Assembly (NCBI RefSeq): GCF_963678635.1
Contig: NC_087062.1
Coordinates: 22,856,370-22,920,369 of the forward strand
DNA length: 64,000 bases
From: Symsagittifera roscoffensis
Taxonomy: Eukaryota > Xenacoelomorpha > Acoela > Convolutidae
Direction: 5' to 3'
Shown piece after piece: positions 26,701-33,079 of this stretch. A model generated the notes under the pieces. It was not told the origin of the DNA. It was given only the letters and a program-made list of their open reading frames with translations, and made no database searches. The stretch's first letter is position 1. Every line of letters starts with the position of its first letter. A program made the translations under genes and the position numbers.

Positions 26701-29700
26701 AGAATAAGCTTATTCTGCAGTCCTGAAAGTCATAAAATTGCTGTCTGATGAAATAAAAATTTTCATTTTAAGAGAAATGTGCGGGTATTTCTAAGAAAAG
26801 CGTTTGATAAAATTAATTGCAATTAATTGGTGGAGCGCAATCAAATAATCTTAATTGGTCAGGAATGAAAATCAATTAATTGCACAGAAAAATCTCGATT
26901 ATTGCAATGGCAATTAATTTTTGACCTGACCTGGTCGGTAGCAATTATCTTTGAAGCGATTGCGTTTTTTCGGCGCGCGCTCCCCCATCAAGTTAAGTTA
27001 TTTTTGGGCTCTTTCCTAGTTTCCCACCTACCCCCCTCGTGAAATTTCAAAACATAGCTGTTCAAAAATTGTTCACAGGTAGGGTTGTGCAGTTATTAGT
27101 AAGTAAAACTCGTTTACTAGTAAGTTACTGGTAAGTTACCACTTTTTTACTATTAAGTTACTTTTACTTACTAGAAAGTTTCAAAAACTCAGGGTCCGCT
27201 TGAAAACTACAAAGTTTGAAGACCCTGAGATTTTACACAAACTCAAAATCCGCGAAATAATCATTATGATCAGTATTATCAAGTAAAGCAGCGTTGCAGT
27301 ATATGAAAACAAGTTTATCTGCTCTTTCGACTGATAATTGAGCCTCATTTCTTTCCAAAAATTCATTTTGGTTCAACTTACTAGTAATAAGCCTTATTTT
27401 ACTGACTAGTAAGTTACTAGTACATTGACTAGTAACTTACTTACTAGTAAGTAAATCGGCACAACCCCCTATTCACAGGGCATTTTGCATGTACGAAATG
27501 TGAAAATTTTTTCACCTGTTCACGCTGACGCGTTTTAATGCATTTTATAACATGAAAAGTCATTTTAAATAAGTTTTCATATATTAAATTTCCGAAAAAA
27601 TCAAAGGAGGAACTGGAAAAGAGCCATTTTTGGGTACTACTATGATAGAGTGGTCCGTTGAAAATAACCAGGTTCCTTGAGAATTTTTCTTGATCTAAAC
27701 AATATGCTAATTACAATTTTAGGCTCTTTTCCAGTTCCCCCCTTTCAAATTCAATACTGAAAAGTTTATTTAACATTGTCATAATGCAATGAAATTTGGC
27801 GTGGTGAACAAATCGACAATTCTGAACAGATTTGTTCTTCATACTTTACAGCGTAACATCACGCATTTAGCCGTAATAACACGTAAAACAAACATAAAAC
27901 TCGGTATTTTGAAAAGGGGGGGGGGGACTGGAAAAGAGCCAAAAATTGTAATTAGCATATTGTTTAGATCAAGAAAAATTCTCAAGGGACCTGTTTAGTT
28001 TCAACGGACCACTCTATCATAGTAGTACCCAAAAATGGCTCTTTTCCAGTTCCTCCTTTGATTTTTTCGGAAATTTAATATATGAAAACTCATTTAAAAT
28101 TTTGAAAAAATAGCCAAGGGAACACTCTTCGAGGGACCACTCTAAGCATAGTAGTACCTAGTTGTGCGCCGAAGGACCCTATAGAAGAAGTTGGCTCTTT
28201 TTCCTTCCCAACCCCCCCCCCCCCCCCCCCCACCTCACTCAAACATTATTTTTATGGTCTAACGAGTGGTTTTAGAAGGTTAATTATGAAGACCAAATAT
28301 GATTGTCATGGCCTAATTAGTTTGCATGTCAATTTTCATGACAATCGAACAATGTGAACAGTAACTTCAAATGTTAAAATTTGCAGGTGGGGGGAAAAGG
28401 AAAAAGAGCCAAGAAGTTTCGAGGGTTTTGTTAGCCAGATATATAACTGAATTTATCAAATTATATTACCAGTACAAAAAATTTCGACCACAGAGGGATT
28501 CGAACCCCCAATCTTCTGATTCGAAGTCAGACGCCTTATCCGTTAGGCTATGCGGCCTTACAATATGGTGAATATTCGCTGTATTTGGTCTATTGAATAT
28601 GTTCAATGTTTTAGACATGCACAACAAATATACAGGGTGGCGTAATGCATATTGACGAAGATTGCGAACAGTTTTGGCAGGAAGAATGGGGCGGGTCTGG
28701 ATTTGTACACTACTGTACCTGCCACTCTGAAAACGAATTGGAGCACAATTCAACCGAAGATTCGAATGAATACCCATAATGATGATGATCATGAACATCC
28801 CTTCCCGAGATGAAGAGAAAAATTCAACTTGGAACACGATTAATAATTGAAAGAAATTAGACGAAGGCAACTTTCCTTGCAAACAATAATAATGACGAAG
28901 TATTCGTATTCAAGAGCTATATTTGTGTCAAACCGCATGCCTTTTCTTTCACTCACTTAATTTATGCGGCCTCATTTTCAACATCAAACTCAGCAAGCAA
29001 TTGAAAAAATAAAAAACAAGGAAAACGAAGATATATTCTTAAATTATTGTGATGTTTTACACAAGATAATGTTTTGTCAAAAATTCGACTTGATGATGTG
29101 TTTTTGCCAATTAAGCCGAGTACGGCAATCAATAAATATCAATTCAGTGGTACAAATATGATAGTTGGGTCCCTCAAAAAAAAGCAAGTATGACCAAGGC
29201 GTCCTAGGCGGGTCTTTTCTGTTATACGGCTCAAAATGGATCGTTACAATATTTGGAAAAACAGGGTCTTATGCACGGAACGGCCCAAAATCAGTATTTC
29301 TACATCTTTCTTGAATTCTAAATAATATGGTTGAATCTGATTGGCTAATCAGACACTCAAATTCAAACAACATGATACGGCATTTCAATTAAAACTCCCA
29401 GCATATAAAATTATTGGCCGAAATGAACAAAATTATAAAACTTAAATTCTGCTGAAGTCATTTTACGAAGTTTTCTCGATCCGAGCAAAGTTACCCAGGT
29501 TACTTGAAAAAAATTAAACGAAGTTTAACATTTTGGTAATTTCGGCTAATATTTTTATCTACTGCAAGTTTTGATTGAATTGCCTGAACATGTTGCTGGA
29601 ACTTGAATATTAGCCAGACTGCATAAAACTCATGATATAAAAACTTTGATGCTGGTTCGTTTTGTATTTTCCGCGTAAGACCCGAAAAACAGACCATTAT

Positions 29701-32700
29701 GCTCAAATCTGATTGGTTGAAATTAATTCTAGCGAAAATAATCTAAATTTTCATTAAAAACAGCTCAATTAACAGTTTTGGGCCGTATAACGGAAAAGAC
29801 CCACAAAAACCACCGCGGAACAAGATAACATCCTTCCTACCCCCATTCTCCCCTCAAGCCGTTTGAATTGATTATCGAGCTCTCCCAAAGCACTAAAAAG
29901 ACCTTGTTTTTAGCCAAATTTTCTACGCCGCAGCCAAAACTACGAAAAAACAGGCCAGAAAAAAAAACGTTTTCAGGCAATTTTGGAAAATTTTGACCGA
30001 AAAATTGCCTTTTTTTGGCGCGCGCTTCTTCCTCACAACTACTAAATATTGGAAGCTTTAGAAAATATTTAGGGTCGGTCAGCAATAAATGGATGTCTCA
30101 AAATAGTACAAAGCGTCAGCAGGGGATCGAATCCCTGAGGGAGGGGTTGTCCGCCCCTCCCCCAAATCTAAAATCTTTCATAAAAATTCTGGCTGTGCTG
30201 TTATGATTATATAAGTCAGCGCTCGTTCATTTTTGTTAGTTCGAAGTCGTCGTTCAAATCGATGTTTGTCGTAATCTTTGTCATTTGTCCGTTATGTTTT
30301 TAAAATGATAAAATGAATATTGCGGCGATGGTGAACAGAAGACTGTCCCGAGATGACAAACGATAGATTTCGAAAATTGGTGGCACTGTTAAAGGATGCT
30401 GTGCTGTTGTTGGAATCTGATACGAGATACTTCACCGAATGTTGAGATAATTGCAATTCTTGAAAGGATGGGGCTGTTAACCAGTCTGATTTCACGTCGT
30501 CTGGTTGCACTCCTCTGGTGCCATTATTAGTAGGGTGCAAATATGAAGGCTATCAGGTGTTCTTAAATGCCGCTTCTTATTTGCTGTTTAGTATTTGCCG
30601 TTTTTTCTAAGTTAGTGATGGTTTCATCGGCACTAAGAGGTCCAGTGGTTTTTCTAGTTCTTTGCGTGTTAGGTGGTGTTAACGAGTCTCAAGATTTACC
30701 TAACGTTCAAGTCTCTTAAAGTTCTGCATTGAACAGAATGACAACTGGTGCTAGTATTCCCAAAGGATCGAGAATCTGCGGCCTCTGCAAAATTGCCTAA
30801 GGATCAAGGCGTTTGGAATTAAGGCATTTAATGTAGATAAAAATGCTTCTTTTTGTAAATCGTGTCAATTAGTGTCAATTAATGTAGATAAAAATGCTTC
30901 TTTTTGTAAATCGGGCCTTTTTTGAGGTAGAAACCATCTAAGGGTTTCTTTCCCGAAAAAAAACACTAATTGCCTGTTTTACAGCAAGAAACACATTTAA
31001 CTACTTCAATCGACACTCAAATGACTTAATTCCAAACGGCTTGGTTCTTGAGCAGTTTTGCAGAGGCGGCTTTTTCTCGATCCCATGGCACCACAGACCT
31101 ACAATATCAAATATATATAGCTTGAGCCAATATTAGCCAAAAATAATTGAATAACAATAGTTGTGTTCAATTCTTCTTTGATTTGATTTATTGAAAAGTT
31201 GTTATTGAGCATTATAGTTTTCAAGTACAAAGGGTCAGCAGGGGATCGAATCCCTGAGGGAGGTGGTGTCCCCCGCCCCCTAAAATCTAAAATCTTTCAC
31301 TAAAAAATTCTGGCTGGGCTGTTATGATTATATAAATCCGCGCACGTTCATTTTTATTAGTTCGAAGTCGTCATTCAAATCTATGTTTTTCGTAATCTTT
31401 GTCATTTGTTCGCTATGTTTTTTTAATTGGAAAATTGAATATTGCGGCGATGGTGAACAGAAAACTGTCCCGAGATGACAAACGATAGAGTTCGAAAATT
31501 GGAGGCATTGTTAAAGGATGCTGTGCTGTTAATGGAATCTGATACGGGAAACTTCTCCGAATGTTGAGCTAATTGCAATTCTCGAAAGGATGGGGCTGTT
31601 TTCACGTCGTCTGGTTGCACCCCTCTGATGCCATAATTAGTAGAGTGCAGGTCAGTGTGCATGATGAGAGGTGCTTTTTCTGCGTAGTTTTTGTTTCGGC
31701 TAGACGATTTGAAACAAATTTTTCAAGTTGATCCAGTCAAATAAAACTTGACTGTCTGTTCACATTCATAAATCAGGATCAACATTAAGCTGGAGTTGTA
31801 ATTTGGCAAAATAGAATTGTCAAATTCTAATTGTCGCTGCTTCAAGCTGTAACTTAGGAAAACATCCGTAAAGGTACAAATATGAACGCTACCAGGTGTT
31901 CTTAAATGCCGTTTTTGTTGCCGTTTAGTATTTGCCGTTATTTTTAAAAAAAATAAATTTAGTGATGGTTCTATCGGCACAAAGAGGTCCAGTGGTTTTT
32001 TGTGGTTCTTTGTGCGTGTTAGGGCGTGTTTACTAGTCTCATGATTCACCTAACGTTCAAGTCTCTTAAATTTCTGCATTGACAGACAGTATTCTCAAAG
32101 GATCGATAATCTGCGGCCTCTGCAAAATTGCCCAAGGATGAAGCCGTTTTAATTAAGGCACTTGAGTGTCAATTAATTTAGATTTTTTTTAATAAAATGG
32201 GCCATTTTTTTCGAGGTAGAAATCATTTAAGGGTCTCTATCTCGAAAAAACCCAAATTGCCTGTTTTATAGCAAGAAACACATTTAACTACTTCAATCGA
32301 CTTAATTCCAAACGGCTTGGTTCTTGAGCAATTTTGTAGAGGCCGCTTTTTCTCGATCCCATGGCACCACAGACCTACAATGTCAAATATCTATTCCTTG
32401 AGCCAATATTAGCCAAAAATAATTGAATAACAATAGTTGTCTTCAATTCTTCTTTGATTTGATTTATTGAAAAGGTGTTTTGAGCATTATAATTTTACGA
32501 ATTTGAAAGTCATGTACGTAATTATTTATTAAAAAAAAATCTAATTTGAAAGTTTTCAAGCATGTACTCCAGGCTTTTCTTTGTCCATTTTTTGGCAATA
32601 GTTTTTCAATTGTCTGTTGGCTATGTTTCATGGCTCCAACGGCTAAACTAAAGTTTTGATTGCATTATCTTCATTTTGTTTTTGTTGTTTAGGTGACACA

Positions 32701-32970
32701 AAGTACCAAGAGTGGGGCTGGGAAATATTCCAGTCAATTGAAAAGTATACCAAAGTTCCCTCGGGTGGCTACACCAGTATAAGCAATGTGCTAGATCAGA
32801 ACAATGTGCAACCCAGAGACAAAATGGAGAGCTTCTTCATCGGAGAAACGCTGAAATATTTGTTTCTTCTCTTCGATGACACACGAACTCTGTTGCCCTT
32901 GGATAAGTTTGTGTTCAACACGGAAGCACACCCACTGCCTATTTTCAACCCCACACAAAAGACAAACTAA
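5721..32970 (+). CDS. MAN1B1: Class I alpha-1,2-mannosidase (GH47), ER mannosidase I type, 11 exons
   Basis: Exons: 5721-5783, 11129-11440, 11548-11596, 11642-11671, 12298-12474, 13045-13193, 14186-14374, 15059-15243, 19014-19137, 21436-21751, 32693-32970. All introns are GT-AG and every phase agrees; the total is 1872 nt, or 623 residues. The product is a type II membrane protein: basic cytosolic tail (PRRTRARRK, 44-52), one membrane segment (about 53-75), a short stem, then the luminal GH47 domain from about 152 to the end. Known GH47 residues are kept: Glu235 in NLFETTIR, Asp366 in [10 protein letters not shown], the RPETVES Glu (519), the calcium-binding Thr608 in FNTEAHP, and the disulfide cysteines in HLVCF and ETCYE. 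The enzyme trims one mannose from Man9GlcNAc2 N-glycans and helps direct misfolded glycoproteins to degradation. The human protein is somewhat longer, mainly in the stem. Similarity to MAN1B1 is higher than to Golgi MAN1A as far as I can judge. Introns 1 and 10 are the largest, and intron 10 appears to hold another gene. Confidence 0.93.
5784..7641. other. Intron 1, left part
   Basis: No exon is visible. It contains a degraded piece of the intronic repeat family at about 6290-6490 and a SINE head at 6783-6865. Confidence 0.5.
6783..6865 (+). repeat. tRNA-derived SINE head
   Basis: tRNA-like segment with A-box-like gtgtgaaggtaaagtgcttgg and B-box-like ggggttgattaccgg, followed by a T-run. It is too mispaired to be a tRNA gene. 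Confidence 0.5.
7642..7820. mobile_element. Palindromic MITE (cagtatttagacaaccgcg)
   Basis: The left end, cagtatttagacaaccgcg, and the right end, cgcggttgtctaaatactg, are perfect inverse copies. Inside, caatcagaatcgaga mirrors tctcgattctgattgg around an AT-rich centre. It is about 179 bp with no coding capacity. Confidence 0.75.
8922..9077 (+). repeat. tRNA-derived SINE
   Basis: tRNA-like head (ggcatagttgtgtagggcag, then a B-box-like gagaattgagtctcg) ending in a version of the shared SINE tail (gtgtttgcgaaatgcagctt). Confidence 0.5.
9426..10959 (+). mobile_element. Helitron-like non-autonomous element with satellite array (intron 1)
   Basis: The left end, a|TCTATTATATATTTAAATG, recurs at six other places in the window. 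The right end, ggtgcgttaaacgCTAG|T, is a degraded version of the complete hairpin-plus-CTAG end at 43870. TC at the 5' end and CTAG at the 3' end between A and T are Helitron hallmarks. The interior, about 9650-10920, is a run of diverged ~165 bp monomers that repeat cctccaaatatgactgctca, gagatatgacg and ccctgtagttgggt. No Rep/helicase ORF is present. Confidence 0.65.
11129..11440 (+). CDS. MAN1B1: Mannosidase exon 2: cytosolic tail, membrane segment, stem
   Basis: Acceptor tttcag|tct and donor cag|gtaata, phase 0 on both sides. It encodes residues 22-125: the basic patch PRRTRARRK, a ~23-residue hydrophobic span and a Glu/Gln/Asn-rich stem. Confidence 0.8.
11548..11596 (+). CDS. MAN1B1: Mannosidase exon 3 (49 nt)
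   Basis: Acceptor gtttag|acc and donor caaa|gtaagt. It enters in phase 0 and leaves in phase 1, matching exon 4. It encodes stem residues with no conserved motif. Confidence 0.75.
11642..11671 (+). CDS. MAN1B1: Mannosidase microexon 4 (30 nt)
   Basis: Acceptor cttcag|ata and donor cctt|gtaagt. It is in phase 1 at both ends and supplies ten codons ending HLP just before the conserved YRQ start of the catalytic domain. The frame on both sides requires it or a direct skip, since 30 nt keeps phase. Confidence 0.7.
12298..12474 (+). CDS. MAN1B1: Mannosidase exon 5: start of the GH47 domain
   Basis: Encodes [25 protein letters not shown] and [11 protein letters not shown], the conserved N-terminal helices of the (alpha/alpha)7 barrel. 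Confidence 0.93.
13045..13193 (+). CDS. MAN1B1: Mannosidase exon 6: first catalytic Glu
   Basis: Encodes [16 protein letters not shown] with Glu235, matching the catalytic acid of the family. Phases 1 in, 0 out. Confidence 0.93.
13304..13785 (+). repeat. Intronic ~480 bp repeat (aagagtaatgaacg family)
   Basis: It starts aagagtaatgaacgta and ends tgcgttcattactctttt, near-inverse termini, followed by a small palindrome (ccaactgtcagttgg). Related copies with the same internal blocks (cactatcgaacagc; tattgatccagttttctc) lie at 14456-14925, 16885-17220, 19668-19950, 19994-20455, 20505-20940, 25510-25880, 36222-36720, 47690-47840 and 62350-62590. Confidence 0.7.
14186..14374 (+). CDS. MAN1B1: Mannosidase exon 7
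   Basis: 63 codons, phase 0 both ends. Encodes LGERLLPAF, the PLSDVNLHT segment and [15 protein letters not shown], all typical of GH47. Confidence 0.93.
14456..14925 (+). repeat. Intronic ~480 bp repeat, second copy
   Basis: Same order of blocks as 13304-13785: aagagcaatgaacatag, tcttatataggtcttgc, cactatcgaacagc, gatccagttttctcaaatt, gttcattactcttttc. The two copies flank exon 7. Confidence 0.7.
15059..15243 (+). CDS. MAN1B1: Mannosidase exon 8: catalytic Asp
   Basis: Encodes FINPNSGKF and [17 protein letters not shown] with Asp366. I placed the start at the cag|gat acceptor, because residues [14 protein letters not shown] align with the helix that precedes this block in the family. Confidence 0.9.
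15827..16410 (+). mobile_element. Repeat of the 'gttccgac' family (intron 8)
   Basis: It begins ggatagcaggttgctgtgc and shows tgttccgac near the left and ggtcggaacaa at the right, an inverted pair. Similar ~600-800 bp copies lie at 58270-59072 and 59140-59762. No ORF. Confidence 0.55.
16885..17220 (+). repeat. Degraded copy of the intronic ~480 bp repeat
   Basis: Contains gaacatagcgaaaatgatt, actcctttatcgaacagc and gatccagttttctcaaac in the usual order. Confidence 0.5.
17366..18666. mobile_element. 1.3 kb foldback element with ~600 bp inverted arms
   Basis: The left arm runs from ttccgactttcgatacgaaa through tatttgtgctcgggtggg and tatccttttgtactttatat. The right arm mirrors it: atataaagtacaaaaggata, cccaccccgagcacaaatat, tttcgtatcgaaagtcggaa. 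The arms meet near 18000. There is no ORF. The ends resemble sequences at 33180-33230 and 63740-63795, which look like single ends of the same family. Confidence 0.75.
19014..19137 (+). CDS. MAN1B1: Mannosidase exon 9
   Basis: Enters in phase 2 (one base) and leaves in phase 0. Encodes [16 protein letters not shown] up to AFLPKM, which continues as DHLVCF in exon 10, a conserved junction. Confidence 0.88.
19200..20945 (+). repeat. Cluster of intronic repeat copies in intron 9
   Basis: At least three copies of the ~480 bp family lie head to tail (19668-19950, 19994-20455, 20505-20940), with a further degraded one at 19200-19580. Each carries the tcttatataggtc start motif or the gatccagttttctc block. 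Confidence 0.6.
21436..21751 (+). CDS. MAN1B1: Mannosidase exon 10: disulfide cysteines and catalytic Glu
   Basis: Encodes [31 protein letters not shown] and [18 protein letters not shown]. Ends aca g|gttagt in phase 1, matching exon 11. Confidence 0.95.
22380..23340. other. Non-repetitive stretch upstream of the nested gene
   Basis: Compared with the rest of intron 10 this segment is less AT-rich and I recognise no repeat in it. It most likely holds the promoter and 5' UTR, possibly with non-coding exons, of the gene starting at 23347. There is an AATAAA at about 22966. No conserved coding motif is visible. Confidence 0.35.
23347..23598 (+). CDS. Nested gene exon 1 (signal peptide, Cys 1-2)
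   Basis: GC-richer than its flanks, ending CFE|gtgagt. Encodes the signal peptide, a Ser/Thr/Pro spacer and the first two cysteines ([12 protein letters not shown]). Confidence 0.7.
23347..28779 (+). CDS. Nested two-exon gene: small secreted six-cysteine protein
   Basis: Exon 1 is 23347-23598 (donor gag|gtgagt, phase 0) and exon 2 is 28615-28779 (acceptor ttttag|aca, phase 0, ending in TAA). Starting at the Met at 23398 gives 121 residues; the upstream Met at 23347 gives 138. From 23398 the protein opens with a signal peptide ([20 protein letters not shown], cleavage expected after SSA). The mature part has six cysteines in the pattern C-x5-C-x3-C-x14-C-x16-C-x-C. The C-x3-C and C-x-C pairs recall the cysteine-stabilised alpha/beta fold of invertebrate defensins, but the later loops are longer than usual, so the fold is inference. 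The tail is acidic ([11 protein letters not shown]) with one N-glycosylation site. It lies wholly inside mannosidase intron 10, on the same strand. AATAAA signals occur near 29006 and 29129. The function is unknown. Confidence 0.65.
23965..24146 (+). repeat. tRNA-Lys-derived SINE
   Basis: The head tggcttagtggttagtgtgc with agactcttaatctctagg resembles tRNA-Lys(CTT), but the T-arm is degraded. The tail hairpin gcgaagcgaagcttcgcc then tctgtgt is at 24121-24145. Confidence 0.65.
24345..24526 (+). repeat. tRNA-derived SINE, second copy
   Basis: Same layout as 23965-24146: head with gagactcataatctgtagg and tail gcgaagcgaaacttcgcctc at 24501. Confidence 0.65.
24890..24980 (+). repeat. tRNA-like SINE head
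   Basis: gcatgtggcaaagagctaac followed about 40 bp later by a B-box-like aatggttgaaagccggcc. Confidence 0.4.
25120..25497 (+). repeat. SINE, near full length
   Basis: tRNA-like head (tttggtgtagtcgtaagacc ... gaagttcgattaaagtcggg) to a tail tatcgcaagtgctgtgaata ending attcgcctctggg. The 140-codon ORF at 25109-25531 is this repeat read through. Confidence 0.55.
26188..26262 (+). repeat. tRNA-like SINE head
   Basis: agctgcctagatagtgtaga with a later B-box-like caggggttcaatgctg. Confidence 0.45.
26453..26932. mobile_element. 480 bp TIR element with an 11-bp target duplication
   Basis: The left end gggcaggtcaaaaattaatt and the right end aattaatttttgacctgacc are near-inverse. The flanks carry an exact direct repeat, ggtcggtagca, at 26442-26452 and 26933-26943. 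A 9-11 bp duplication is typical of Mutator-like elements. The interior is rich in caattaattg. No ORF. Confidence 0.7.
27004..27622. mobile_element. MITE split by a hAT-like MITE
   Basis: The outer element starts ggctctttcctagtttccc at 27007 and ends gaggaactggaaaagagcc near 27622. It is interrupted at 27080-27471 by a second element with its own target duplication. Confidence 0.6.
27080..27471. mobile_element. hAT-like MITE (tagggttgtgc...gcacaaccccc)
   Basis: Inverted ends tagggttgtgc and gcacaacccccta, with an exact 8-bp direct repeat ttcacagg at 27072-27079 and 27472-27479. Near the ends it is built from repeats of actagtaagtta. No transposase. The central ORF is also found in the related copies near 38000 and 49100. 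Confidence 0.8.
27610..28060. repeat. ~220 bp-arm inverted repeat with a MITE at its centre
   Basis: The left arm runs from aggaactggaaaagagccat through ggtactactatgatagagtg and aattctcaagg-type sequence to ctaattacaattttaggctc. The right arm reads the inverse: gagccaaaaattgtaattag, cactctatcatagtagtacc, atggctcttttccagttcct. The centre, about 27730-27945, is the ggctcttttccagttcccc element without the inner insert seen at 3146-3340. Confidence 0.7.
28193..28410. mobile_element. Free-standing MITE with perfect 8-bp target duplication
   Basis: Starts ggctctttttccttcccaa, continues as a long C-run, and ends ggggaaaaggaaaaagagcc. The direct repeat aagaagtt flanks it at 28185-28192 and 28411-28418. 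It is the same family as the inner element at 3146-3340. Confidence 0.8.
28476..28481 (-). terminator. RNA polymerase III terminator of tRNA-Arg
   Basis: Six T residues on the minus strand, four bases past the tRNA 3' end. Confidence 0.8.
28485..28557 (-). tRNA. tRNA-Arg (TCG anticodon)
   Basis: A 73-nt cloverleaf on the minus strand. Acceptor stem GGCCGCA pairs with TGTGGTC; D-arm GCCTAACGGATAAGGC; anticodon stem TCTGA/TCAGA with loop CTTCGAA; T-arm GGGGG-TTCGAAT-CCCTC. The discriminator base is G. No intron. All stems pair and the A- and B-boxes are intact, unlike the SINE heads nearby. It lies antisense inside the intron of the nested secreted-protein gene, 58 bp upstream of that gene's second exon. 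Confidence 0.93.
28615..28779 (+). CDS. Nested gene exon 2 (Cys 3-6, stop)
   Basis: 55 codons including TAA. Opens TCTTNIQGG, then [14 protein letters not shown] and VHYCTCH, and ends NEYP. Phase 0 fits exon 1 exactly, and the four cysteines complete an even set of six. Confidence 0.65.
   Translation, partial: TCTTNIQGGVMHIDEDCEQFWQEEWGGSGFVHYCTCHSENELEHNSTEDSNEYP
29210..29802. mobile_element. ~590 bp TIR element (gggtcttttc...gaaaagaccc)
   Basis: The left end gggtcttttctgttatacgg and right end ccgtataacggaaaagaccc are near-perfect inverse copies. Inside, caaatctgattggttgaa near 29705 mirrors ttgaatctgattggctaatc near 29330 only partly. The ORF at 29500-29706 is not convincing as a gene. 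Confidence 0.7.
29860..30160. repeat. Dispersed repeat (ctcccaaagcactaaaaag family)
   Basis: Shares ctcccaaagcactaaaaag, ggcgcgcgct, tttagggtcggtcagc and ggatcgaatccctgagggag, in the same order, with 44480-44790 and 53610-53910. Confidence 0.6.
30105..32500 (+). repeat. Tandem duplication of a ~1.12 kb retroelement-like fragment
   Basis: Unit 1 (30105-31226) and unit 2 (31227 to about 32500) start with the same ggatcgaatccctgagggag stretch. Both continue through ctgttatgattatataa, which could be an LTR promoter, and a plus-strand stretch that reads NRRLSRDD and then [13 protein letters not shown] in shifting frames, weakly like a gag N-terminus. Stops and frameshifts break the frame in both. 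Each unit also holds an inverted pair around tttggaattaag (30776-30836 with 31019-31080). Identification as an LTR retroelement is tentative. Confidence 0.5.
32693..32970 (+). CDS. MAN1B1: Mannosidase exon 11: C-terminus with calcium site
   Basis: Encodes [47 protein letters not shown] and [10 protein letters not shown] (Thr608), ending NPTQKTN and TAA. The acceptor tttag|gt completes Gly across the 10.9 kb intron. Confidence 0.95.
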
Positions 32971-33065
32971 AAATGCAGTGATTTTCTACAACGAACAATC
33001 GATAGTATTTATTGAAGAGTGACTAAGCAAGTCGGTAAAAGAGTTTACAGCAAAATGAAAAGTGA

Positions 33066-33071
33066 AATAAA
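33066..33071 (+). promoter_or_regulatory. Polyadenylation signal of the mannosidase gene
   Basis: AATAAA 95 bases past the stop codon. Confidence 0.6.
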
Positions 33072-33079
33072 TTTGCTGT

